Of a stretch of DNA of 11,790 bases, positions 1 through 6,567 are shown piece by piece. Each line of letters starts with the position of its first letter. The first letter of the stretch is position 1. Where the stretch lies: contig CAJUGT010000123.1 in the NCBI GenBank assembly GCA_910586435.1, positions 1 through 11,790 on the forward strand, given 5' to 3'. Under the pieces are notes generated by a model that had not been told where the DNA came from, ran no database searches, and saw nothing but the letters and a program-made list of their open reading frames with translations. The DNA comes from an uncultured Acetatifactor sp. (GTDB lineage Bacteria > Bacillota > Clostridia > Lachnospirales > Lachnospiraceae). The position numbers and the translations under genes were made by a program.

Positions 1-22
1 CTTGGGGCGTTGCAAGCTTGAT

Positions 23-53
23 ACCCCGTTGCTTGCAGCGGGGTCTTTGATTT
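23..53 (+). terminator. Terminator-like hairpin at left edge
   Basis: ACCCCGTTG (23-31) pairs with CAGCGGGGT (36-44) around a CTTG loop, a nine-pair stem with one G-U pair, followed by a T-rich CTTTGATTT. This fits an intrinsic terminator of a gene lying to the left. A reading frame ending in TGA at 19-21 could be the tail of that gene, but only six codons are visible. GCAAGC (12-17) could instead pair with GCTTGC (31-36), which would break this stem. Confidence 0.5.
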
Positions 54-66
54 GGAAAGAGATTTA

Positions 67-110
67 AGTTCCTTGGCCGATTGTGATAATCGGTCAGGGA
101 ACTGTTTTCT
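67..110 (+). terminator. Strong intrinsic terminator hairpin
   Basis: Positions 67-82 pair with 88-103 around a five-base GTGAT loop. The stem has sixteen consecutive pairs, two of them G-U, and no bulge. It is followed by GTTTTCTGTT, a fair U-tract. It is the second terminator-like hairpin within 110 bases. It either ends transcription from the left or acts as a conditional terminator in the leader of the polysaccharide operon that starts at 231. CTGTTTTC (102-109), which includes the U-tract, can also pair with GAAAACAG (137-144), with a small TTCTC/GAGAA hairpin (112-126) inside. An alternative fold is therefore available. Confidence 0.65.
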
Positions 111-230
111 GTTCTCCGGCAGAGAATGTCATGGGGGAAAACAGGATGTGTGGCAAAGCGGGAACGGTGTGAGATGTGACTGTGTGGTATTCGTAGAAAA
201 AGCAGCAGGGACAGGGGATAAGGAGGCGGC

Positions 231-1559
231 ATGAGTCTGGCAGATGTAAAGAAAACATTGTATTTCCTGAAAAGAAATGGTTGGAGGAAGACCTGGAACG
301 CAGTCAGGGAGAGGCTGGAGGAAAGAAAGCAGCCGGCTTATGAATGGACAGGGCCTACGGAGGCGGAACTGGAGGTACAGAAGAAGCATTGGGAGCAGGA
401 AGCCTTCTCTGTCACCTTCAGCATTGTGACCCCTGCGTACCGAACACCGGAAAAGTATTTGAGGGAAATGATAGATTCTCTGAAAGCCCAGACCTATCCT
501 AAATGGGAGCTTATATTGGCAGATGCCACGGAGGATGACAGTGTGGAGCGGGTGGTTTGTGGGATACAGGATTTGCGTGTCCATTACTTTCGCCTGACGA
601 AAAATGGCGGCATTGCGGCCAATACCAATGAGGCCCTGAAGCATGTCACGGGAGAATATGTGGGGCTGCTGGACCATGATGACCTGCTGACGGAAAATGC
701 GCTGTATGAGATGGCAGCACAAATTGAGGGGGGCAGGAAGCGGGGAAGAGAGATTCAGATGCTTTATTCCGATGAGGATAAATGTAACGGGGACAGGACA
801 GCGTATTTTGAACCCAATAAAAAAGAAGATTTTAACCTGGACTTGCTTTTGAGCAATAATTATATCTGTCATTTTCTTGTCATGAAGGAGGAATTGATAC
901 AAAGTCTTAAGTTTCGGACGGAATATGATGGGTCTCAGGACTATGACCTGGTGTTGCGGGCTGCGGCTGCGCTGTTGGGAAATGAGGAGGCAATTGCGCA
1001 TATTCCCAAGATTTTGTATCATTGGCGGTGCCATTCGGCATCTACTGCGGAAAATCCTCACAGCAAACAATATGCCTATGACGCTGGCCGCAGAGCGGTT
1101 CAGGATTTTGTCAATGGGCAGGGGTGGAAAGCAGGCGTGGTGGAGTCCGCCCATGTGGGATTTTATGCTTTGAGATATGAGGGGGATATTTTTCAAAGCA
1201 GGCCCGATGTAGGAGCCATTGGGGGCAGAGTGGTACGAAAAGGAAAAATTGTCGGGGGCAGAATGACGCAAAAAGGGAGCATACTATATGAAAACCTGCC
1301 AAAGCAATTTAGCGGTTATATGCACAGAGCGGTATTGCAGCAGGAGGCGGAAGCGGTGGATATACGGAACATTCTGGTAAAAGAGGAGTGCAGGGAACTG
1401 TTCCGTCAGGTGACGGGAGTCCCTTACAGGACTGTCCGGGGAGGAGAATGTTTTGATGTATCTCTCTTGCCCCCGGGGTGTGATGTAAAACGGCTGAGCC
1501 TGGACTTCTGTGCCGCTCTGCGAAGCGCCGGATACCGGATTTTATATCTGCCAGAATAA
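231..1559 (+). CDS. Family-2 glycosyltransferase, polysaccharide synthesis
   Basis: This 442-residue cytoplasmic or membrane-associated enzyme probably transfers a sugar from a nucleotide donor to a growing lipid-linked polysaccharide unit. A basic N-terminal region (1-60) leads into a GT-A domain. The domain opens with FSIVTPAYRTP (63-73), carries the metal-binding acidic motif LDHDD (147-151) and YSDEDK (179-184), and has SQDYD (235-239) where family-2 enzymes place the catalytic base. It continues to YHWRCH (263-268). The part after about residue 305 resembles part of a second GT-like module without its front half; I recall this arrangement in Lachnospiraceae enzymes. AAGGAGG (220-226) lies four bases before the ATG, which fixes the start. 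It is the first gene of a plus-strand run with other polysaccharide genes. Donor and acceptor cannot be assigned. The family call is secure. Confidence 0.9.
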   Translation: MSLADVKKTLYFLKRNGWRKTWNAVRERLEERKQPAYEWTGPTEAELEVQKKHWEQEAFSVTFSIVTPAYRTPEKYLREMIDSLKAQTYPKWELILADATEDDSVERVVCGIQDLRVHYFRLTKNGGIAANTNEALKHVTGEYVGLLDHDDLLTENALYEMAAQIEGGRKRGREIQMLYSDEDKCNGDRTAYFEPNKKEDFNLDLLLSNNYICHFLVMKEELIQSLKFRTEYDGSQDYDLVLRAAAALLGNEEAIAHIPKILYHWRCHSASTAENPHSKQYAYDAGRRAVQDFVNGQGWKAGVVESAHVGFYALRYEGDIFQSRPDVGAIGGRVVRKGKIVGGRMTQKGSILYENLPKQFSGYMHRAVLQQEAEAVDIRNILVKEECRELFRQVTGVPYRTVRGGECFDVSLLPPGCDVKRLSLDFCAALRSAGYRILYLPE

Positions 1560-1765
1560 CACAGTCCCATGGAACATTGGACAAAAAGGCTTGTCTGTCC
1601 CATGGGTAACTGACGGCGCAGCGTGTCTGCCTGGCACGGACAGAAGCGGGAGCGCAGGGGGACCAATTCTGGTGTGGAAAGCAGGATTTCGTAAGGAGTT
1701 GGACACATGGGGAAAAGGGGGCTTAAATATGGTGTGGGATAAATCAGGGCGGGAGGCGCTTGGGG
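1560..1765 (+). other. Intercistronic spacer with a large hairpin
   Basis: This 206-base gap is long for an operon of this kind. Just after the upstream stop, CAGTCCCATGG (1562-1572) pairs with CCATGGG plus ACTG (1600-1606, 1609-1612), leaving a two-base bulge. Inside the loop, GACAA (1580-1584) pairs with TTGTC (1591-1595). No U-tract follows, so it does not look like a terminator. It may slow 3' decay or separate expression levels. An 11-codon frame at 1707-1742 has an AAGGAG eight bases upstream, but it is too short to call a gene. A reading frame open from 1510 to 1800 crosses the gap and overlaps the next gene by 35 bases. Confidence 0.5.
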
Positions 1766-2734
1766 ATGAAGAAAGTGACGGTAATCATTCCAAATTATAA
1801 CGGAATGAAATTTATGGAAAATTGTCTGTTTTCCATTCAAAATCAGGATGCCGATACACCGGAATATGAGATTTTGGTGGTGGACAATGGTTCCGTGGAC
1901 GGAAGCCTGGAAATGATTCGTGAGAAATTTCCGCAGGTGCGGGTGATTTCTCTCACGGAGAATACCGGGTTCTGTCATGCTGCCAATGTGGGCATTGGGG
2001 CTTCGGATTCCGATTACGTGCTTTTGCTGAATAATGATACCAGAGTCAGCTCCTGTTTTGTAAAGGGGTTGTACCAGGCCATAGAAGCCAGGAGCGACGC
2101 TTTTTCCGTCAGCGCGAAAATGCTTATGTGGGACACTCCTGACCGGATAGACGACGCAGGTGACAGGTATTGCGCATTGGGCTGGGCTTATTCCCGGGGA
2201 AAGGGGAAGCCGGCTTCCTGTTATGAAAAACCGGAGGAAATATTTTCATCCTGTGGGGGGGCTGCCATTTACAGAAAAAAAATATTTGAAAAAATCGGAC
2301 TTTTTGACGAGGCGCATTTTATGTATCTTGAAGATTTGGACATAGGATACAGGGCAAAGCTGCAAGGATACAGGAATTATTATGAGCCATCGGCGGAGGT
2401 CATTCATTTTGGCAGTGCTTCCAGTGGTTCCCGGTACAATGCGTGGAAGACTTCTCTGGCAGCCTCTAACAGTGTGTATGTTATAGTGAAGAATATGCCT
2501 GTTTTGCAGATTTTGCTGAATTTACCATTTTTGGCGGCGGGTTTTTTCCTGAAATTTCTTTTCTTTTGTAAAAAAGGAATGGGCATTCTATATTTGAAAG
2601 GTCTGATGGAGGGAATAAAAAAGTCCGCTGTCCATGGAGGACATTTTCGGAAGAGCAGAAAGAATGCGGCAGCCTGTCTGAGGATTCAGTGGCAGCTGTA
2701 TCTCAATATCTTTCGCTTTCTTAAGAAATCTTAA
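1766..2734 (+). CDS. Family-2 glycosyltransferase, rhamnosyltransferase-like
   Basis: This 322-residue enzyme probably adds one sugar to the lipid-linked repeat unit at the inner membrane face. It has a complete GT-A core: VTVIIPNYNG at the N-terminus, VVDNGSVDGS (38-47) for the nucleotide, LNNDTR (88-93) as the DXD-type metal site, and YLEDLDIGYR (187-196) with the catalytic-base region. HFGSASSGSRYN (214-225) is typical of the WbbL-like rhamnosyltransferase branch. A hydrophobic stretch at about 243-268 and a basic tail suggest membrane association. I chose ATG at 1766, nine bases after GGGAGG (1751-1756). The TTG two codons earlier is only three bases from that site. Rhamnose as donor is an inference from similarity only. 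Confidence 0.9.
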   Translation: MKKVTVIIPNYNGMKFMENCLFSIQNQDADTPEYEILVVDNGSVDGSLEMIREKFPQVRVISLTENTGFCHAANVGIGASDSDYVLLLNNDTRVSSCFVKGLYQAIEARSDAFSVSAKMLMWDTPDRIDDAGDRYCALGWAYSRGKGKPASCYEKPEEIFSSCGGAAIYRKKIFEKIGLFDEAHFMYLEDLDIGYRAKLQGYRNYYEPSAEVIHFGSASSGSRYNAWKTSLAASNSVYVIVKNMPVLQILLNLPFLAAGFFLKFLFFCKKGMGILYLKGLMEGIKKSAVHGGHFRKSRKNAAACLRIQWQLYLNIFRFLKKS

Positions 2735-2754
2735 GAAAGAAATTCATAAATTTC
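2716..2754. repeat. Two adjacent perfect AT-rich inverted repeats
   Basis: CTTTCTTAAG (2716-2725) and CTTAAGAAAG (2730-2739) form a perfect ten-base dyad with an AAAT loop. It spans the stop codon of the preceding glycosyltransferase. Directly after it, GAAATT (2739-2744) and AATTTC (2749-2754) form a second perfect dyad with a CATA loop. A TATAAT (2769-2774) follows, 32 bases before the next start, but no convincing -35 sits at 16-18 bases. The dyads could be a weak hairpin, an mRNA-processing site or a protein-binding site ahead of the sugar transferase gene. Confidence 0.5.
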
Positions 2755-2805
2755 TAAGTTGTACTTTTTATAATATTGTAGTAAGGTATACCTTGGGTGG
2801 CGCTT

Positions 2806-4212
2806 ATGATAAAAGACAATCAGAAAGTATTCAACCGCTTAATGGTGGTTGCGGATGCGGCGATTACGTCCGCATCGCTCATGTCAGCCTATTTCTTTAA
2901 ATTTTATATTTTAAATGATGGGCCTGGAGAGGGAGTACTTCCTGCGGGCGATTATCTTATGCTGTTGCCGTTTCTGCTGCCCATTTATATGTTATTGTAC
3001 TATTTCAATGATGTGTACTCACCGAAACGGACGGTAAGGCGCCGGTTTGAGATATACGGCATAGTGAAGGCAAATACCATCGGAATTGTAGTGTTAATCA
3101 TTATTTTGTATATGATTATCCGGGAAATAAATTTTTCCCGTTCCGTCATGGCGTTTTTCTATATTTTTAATGTGTTTTTCACTTCCGGTTTTCGTCTTGC
3201 GCTGAGAAAAGGGCTGCGCACGATTCGCTCCAGGGGGTATAACCTGAAGCATATTCTGCTGGTGGGATATTCCAGAGCGGCGGAGGAGTATATTGACAGG
3301 TTGACGGATAACCCTCAGTGGGGGTATGTGGCATGTGGGATTTTGGACAATCATATCCCGGCGGGAACGGTTTATAAGGGGGTCAAAGTGCTGGGGACCC
3401 TTGGCAATCTGGAAATCATTCTGCCGGAAAATAAAATGGATGAAATAGCGATTACATTATCTTTAAAGGATTATCATTATCTTGAGAGTATTGTGTCAAC
3501 CTGTGAGAAGTCGGGAGTACACACCAAGTTTATTCCCGATTATAACAGCCTGATACCAAGTAAGCCTTATACGGAGGATTTGATGGGGCTTCCGGTTGTG
3601 AATATCAGGTATGTTCCTTTGACAAATACGGGTAATATTTTTATCAAGCGTATGGTGGACATTGTGGGGGCATTGGCAGGAGTTGTGATAACATCTCCCA
3701 TTATGCTGCTTACGGCACTGATGATAAAGCTTACCAGTCGAGGCCCTGTGATTTTCAAACAGGAAAGGATAGGGCTTCATAACAGTTCTTTTTATATGTA
3801 TAAGTTTCGGAGTATGGAACAACAGTCACCCGGGGAAGAGAAGAAGGCATGGACGGTAAAGGATGATCCGAGAGTGACTGCCGTGGGGAAATTTATAAGG
3901 CGTACAAGCCTGGATGAACTTCCGCAGCTGTTTAATATCTTAAAGGGAGATATGAGTCTCGTGGGACCCAGGCCGGAGAGGCCGCTTTTTGTGGAAAAGT
4001 TCAGGGAAGAGATACCAAGGTATATGGTAAAGCATCAGGTGAGGCCGGGGCTGACCGGTTGGGCGCAGGTAAATGGCCTTCGGGGAGACACTTCCATTCG
4101 CAAACGGATTGAATATGATATTTATTATATTGAGAACTGGACCATATGGTTTGATTTCAAGATAATCCTGATGACTTTTTTCACAGGGTTTATCAACAAG
4201 AATGCTTACTGA
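2806..4212 (+). CDS. Polyprenyl-phosphate hexose-1-phosphate transferase
   Basis: This 468-residue integral membrane enzyme is of the WbaP/CpsE (PHPT) type. It moves a hexose-1-phosphate from a UDP-sugar to undecaprenyl phosphate, the first committed step of polysaccharide repeat-unit assembly. Membrane segments lie near 12-32, 48-68, 90-105 and 113-130. A nucleotide-binding-like middle domain follows, with HILLVGYSRAAEEY (149-162). The catalytic bacterial sugar transferase domain covers about 277-468: membrane-inserted helix 284-308, KFRSM (333-337), the SLDELPQ Asp-Glu dyad (D370, E371), GPRPERP (387-393), and RPGLTGWAQVNG (413-424). Length is normal for the family. The ATG at 2806 (MIKDNQ) fits the family start. 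A GTG three codons earlier at 2797 is possible. Galactose or glucose as the sugar is undetermined. Confidence 0.94.
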   Translation: MIKDNQKVFNRLMVVADAAITSASLMSAYFFKFYILNDGPGEGVLPAGDYLMLLPFLLPIYMLLYYFNDVYSPKRTVRRRFEIYGIVKANTIGIVVLIIILYMIIREINFSRSVMAFFYIFNVFFTSGFRLALRKGLRTIRSRGYNLKHILLVGYSRAAEEYIDRLTDNPQWGYVACGILDNHIPAGTVYKGVKVLGTLGNLEIILPENKMDEIAITLSLKDYHYLESIVSTCEKSGVHTKFIPDYNSLIPSKPYTEDLMGLPVVNIRYVPLTNTGNIFIKRMVDIVGALAGVVITSPIMLLTALMIKLTSRGPVIFKQERIGLHNSSFYMYKFRSMEQQSPGEEKKAWTVKDDPRVTAVGKFIRRTSLDELPQLFNILKGDMSLVGPRPERPLFVEKFREEIPRYMVKHQVRPGLTGWAQVNGLRGDTSIRKRIEYDIYYIENWTIWFDFKIILMTFFTGFINKNAY

Positions 4213-4227
4213 TAAGGAGAGGGTACG

Positions 4228-5307
4228 ATGGCGGCAGGTAGAAAAACAAGAGGAAGTCAAAAAGGGAAGATGATTCTGTTTATTGTTGAGATTGTCATTA
4301 TCATTGTGATGGTGGTAGTGCTGTATCTGGTGATGAACAGTAAGGCGGCAGAAGGGCCAAAGCTCACCGATCTGGATCCCAAGGTGGTGGAGATACATGA
4401 AGAAGTGAAGCAGCAGACGGAAGAGGGCGGCACCATGCATGGTTATATGAATATTGCGCTGTTTGGCCTGGACGCGGAGACGGATAAACAGCTCTACAGC
4501 AACAGCCGAAGCGACAGTACCATGATTGCCAGCATTAACCTTGACACGGGAGATATTAAGCTTGTCAGTGTTTACAGAGATACCTATCTGAACATTGGCA
4601 CGGATAAGTATCAGAAGTGTAATGCTGCGTATTCCTTTGGCGGCGCGGAACAGGCTGTTAAAATGCTGAATATGAATCTGGATATGAACATTACCAATTT
4701 TGTGGCAGTGGGATATAAAGGGTTAAGCAGTGTGATTGACGGTCTGGGCGGTGTGTATGTGGATGTGGACAGCGAGGAGCTGAGACATATCAACAATTAT
4801 CAAATAGGCGTGGCAAATGTGCTGAAATGTGATTACACCCCTGTTGAGAACACAGGTTATCAGCTGCTCAATGGCTTGCAGGCAACAGCTTACTGCCGTA
4901 TCCGTCAGACGGCGGGCAGTGACTTTATGCGTACCGCGCGTCAGAGAGAGGTGCTGATGGCCATTGAGGAGCAGGCGAAGAAGAAAGACCTGGCTACGCT
5001 GACTAAGGTATTTAACGATTGTATCGGAAATATTTATACCAGTCTCGATTCCAAGGATATTCTTGAACTGCTGAAGAATATATCAACTTATAAAATTGTG
5101 GCGGAAGACGGTTTCCCCCAGGAGGATATGCGGGGAAATGCTAATGTAGGCGCATATGGCGCATGTGTGATACCCACCAGTCTGGAAGATAACGTTGTCT
5201 GGCTGCATCAGTTCCTGTTTGAAGATGAAGATTATACGGTGACGGACAGTGTAAAAGAGTATAGTCAGAAAATACAGTCCGATACGGCACAATATTTACA
5301 GAGATGA
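4228..5307 (+). CDS. LCP (LytR-CpsA-Psr) family wall-polymer ligase
   Basis: This 359-residue protein has a short basic cytoplasmic tail, one membrane helix at about 16-36, and an extracellular LCP domain. LCP enzymes transfer lipid-linked anionic or capsular polymers onto peptidoglycan. Visible conserved parts are NIALFGLDA (75-83), SRSDSTMIASI (93-103) with the Arg-Asp pair, VSVYRDTYLNI (113-123), and the C-terminal RIRQT (224-228) and FMRTARQREVL (233-243) block that binds the pyrophosphate. About 100 further residues follow without a recognised domain. AAGGAGAGGG (4214-4223) and an ATG at 4228 follow the stop of the sugar transferase by 15 bases, so the two are almost surely co-transcribed. 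The pairing suggests this protein attaches the polymer started by its neighbour. Confidence 0.93.
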   Translation: MAAGRKTRGSQKGKMILFIVEIVIIIVMVVVLYLVMNSKAAEGPKLTDLDPKVVEIHEEVKQQTEEGGTMHGYMNIALFGLDAETDKQLYSNSRSDSTMIASINLDTGDIKLVSVYRDTYLNIGTDKYQKCNAAYSFGGAEQAVKMLNMNLDMNITNFVAVGYKGLSSVIDGLGGVYVDVDSEELRHINNYQIGVANVLKCDYTPVENTGYQLLNGLQATAYCRIRQTAGSDFMRTARQREVLMAIEEQAKKKDLATLTKVFNDCIGNIYTSLDSKDILELLKNISTYKIVAEDGFPQEDMRGNANVGAYGACVIPTSLEDNVVWLHQFLFEDEDYTVTDSVKEYSQKIQSDTAQYLQR

Positions 5308-5336
5308 ATGATGCGTCCTTCGGAAGGGAAGGTGAC

Positions 5337-5365
5337 AGAAGGGGAGCTTTCGGGCTCCCTTTCTT
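5337..5365 (+). terminator. Intrinsic terminator after the LCP gene
   Basis: AGAAGGGGAGC (5337-5347) pairs with GCTCCCTTTCT (5354-5364) through eleven pairs including one G-U, with loop TTTCGG. The 3' arm merges into a short pyrimidine run. It lies 30 bases after the LCP stop codon and marks the likely end of the 231-5307 transcript. A small CCTT-CGG-AAGG hairpin lies just before it. Confidence 0.75.
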
Positions 5366-5509
5366 GAGGAATTGAACCGAAATGAAATAATGGTTGGGAC
5401 AGGCATACAGTAAACACCCAGCTTTTATTTGAAGCGGTATGGACGACTGTATGGGCGGTACTGTAATAGGGCGGTCAGCCAGGGCTAATTCCGAAAGGGG
5501 GGTGGAAGT

Positions 5510-6430
5510 GTGAAAGTGGATGTAATCATTCCCACATATCAACCGGGGAAAAGACTGTTCCGGCTGCTGGACAGCCTGGAAAAACAGTCCATGCCCTTGG
5601 AGAGTATTATTATAATGAATACTGGAAGGGAATATTTGGAGCGGCTCATTACCGGAACCGGATTTGAAGAAAGATATCCCAATGTGAAAATATACCATCT
5701 GGAAAAAGGGGAATTTGACCATGGGGCCACAAGGCATAAGGGAGTACAATATTCTGAAAGTGAGATATTCATGGTAATGACCCAGGACGCAATGCCTGTG
5801 GATTGCTGTCTTGTGGAACGGCTCACCGGAGCCCTGAAGCCGGATATAGCAGTGGCATATGCCAGGCAGCTTCCCGGAAAGGATTCGTCAGAATTTGAGA
5901 AAATCTCCAGAGCATTTAATTATCCGGAAGAATCCCGGATAAAAACAGCGGCGGATTTAGGACGGTTGGGAATCAAGACTTTTTTCTGCTCCAATGTATG
6001 CGCGGCATATCGAAGGGATGTCTATGAGGAATCAGGGGGATTTATACGTCATACAATTTTTAATGAGGATATGATATATGCGGCAGGGGCAATAAAGGCG
6101 GGATATGGAATTGCCTATGTGGCGGACGCAAAGGTGATTCATTCCCATAACTATACAAATGTAATGCAGCTTCGCCGCAATTTTGACCTCGGCGTATCCC
6201 AGGCGAATCACCCCGAGATATTCCAAAAGGTTACTTCGGAGGCAGAGGGAAAGAAATTGGTGAAGGAAGCGTGGAACTATTTTAAACAAAACAAATGTCC
6301 CTGGCGTTTTCCGGGATTTTGCCTCCAATGCGGGTTTAAATACACAGGATACCTTCTGGGCAAACATTACAAAGCACTCCCCAGGACACTCATCCTGGGC
6401 ATTACAACAAATAAAGAATACTGGACATAA
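5510..6430 (+). CDS. Family-2 glycosyltransferase, rhamnosyltransferase type
   Basis: This 306-residue GT-A enzyme probably adds rhamnose or a related deoxysugar during polysaccharide synthesis. It starts VDVIIPTYQPG (3-13). FDHGATRHKG (69-78) and MTQDAMP (90-96) match the motif pair that marks the dTDP-rhamnosyltransferase branch (RfbN/RgpB-like). FNEDM (184-188) holds the catalytic-base region, and VIHSHNYT (209-216) ends the core. The start is GTG at 5510, preceded by AAAGGGGGGTGG (5494-5505). No in-frame ATG with a better site lies nearby. It sits 200 bases beyond the LCP gene and past a terminator, so it needs its own promoter or readthrough. TGGACG (5442-5447) and TGTAAT, 16 bases apart, are only a weak candidate. 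The exact donor is inferred. Confidence 0.9.
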   Translation: MKVDVIIPTYQPGKRLFRLLDSLEKQSMPLESIIIMNTGREYLERLITGTGFEERYPNVKIYHLEKGEFDHGATRHKGVQYSESEIFMVMTQDAMPVDCCLVERLTGALKPDIAVAYARQLPGKDSSEFEKISRAFNYPEESRIKTAADLGRLGIKTFFCSNVCAAYRRDVYEESGGFIRHTIFNEDMIYAAGAIKAGYGIAYVADAKVIHSHNYTNVMQLRRNFDLGVSQANHPEIFQKVTSEAEGKKLVKEAWNYFKQNKCPWRFPGFCLQCGFKYTGYLLGKHYKALPRTLILGITTNKEYWT

Positions 6431-6448
6431 TAACAGTCTCGAAACGGA

Positions 6449-6510
6449 GGTGCCTGGAAGGGTTTTCAGACGCGTATGCGGCTGAATAACCCTTCCCTTA
6501 TAGGGGCACC
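6449..6510 (+). promoter_or_regulatory. Long structured hairpin in the glmS leader
   Basis: A 62-base fold lies 58 bases before the glmS start. GGTGCC (6449-6454) pairs with GGCACC (6505-6510). GGAAGGGTT (6456-6464) pairs with AACCCTTCC (6488-6496). TTCAG (6465-6469) pairs with CTGAA (6482-6486). CGC-GTAT-GCG (6471-6480) caps the tip. The only interruptions are small bulges and a seven-base bulge at 6497-6503. No T-tract follows, so it is not a terminator. It is presumably part of the glmS mRNA leader and may control stability or translation. A weak promoter, TTACAA (6402-6407), 18 bases, CATAAT (6426-6431), lies in the end of the preceding gene. I see no glmS ribozyme core here. Confidence 0.55.
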
Positions 6511-6517
6511 GAAGTGC

Positions 6518-6555
6518 AGAGACGGAACTGGAATAAAAGAGACGGCACTGGAATA
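6518..6555 (+). repeat. Tandem 20-bp direct repeat before glmS
   Basis: AGAGACGGAACTGGAATA (6518-6535) recurs at 6538-6555 with a single A-to-C change, a period of exactly 20 bases. The second copy runs into the AGGAGA ribosome binding site (6555-6560). The pair fills the whole space between the leader hairpin and the Shine-Dalgarno sequence. It could be a simple duplication or a repeated binding site for an RNA or protein regulator. Confidence 0.7.
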
Positions 6556-6567
6556 GGAGAAAAAATC

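Noticed and set aside
52..234. Small plus-strand frame overlapping the first gene's start
   Set aside because: It starts with TTG without a ribosome site and runs through the 16-pair terminator stem. Its sequence is explained by the hairpins.
129..1271. Long open frame on the minus strand (380 codons)
   Set aside because: It lies opposite a clear glycosyltransferase with conserved motifs. Its translation is rich in Pro, His, Ile and Cys and shows no domain; it is a complementary-strand shadow.
6380..6399. CCCAGGA-CACTCA-TCCTGGG hairpin
   Set aside because: It lies inside the coding region of the third glycosyltransferase with no U-tract after it, so I see no reason to give it a separate role.
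6476..6556. 26-codon upstream ORF in the glmS leader
   Set aside because: Its ATG lies in the tip of the hairpin and has no ribosome site, and the peptide has no recognisable character.
6200..6567. glmS ribozyme upstream of glmS
   Set aside because: I looked for the AGCGCC cleavage region and the following conserved core in the right order and did not find them. An Rfam search would settle it.
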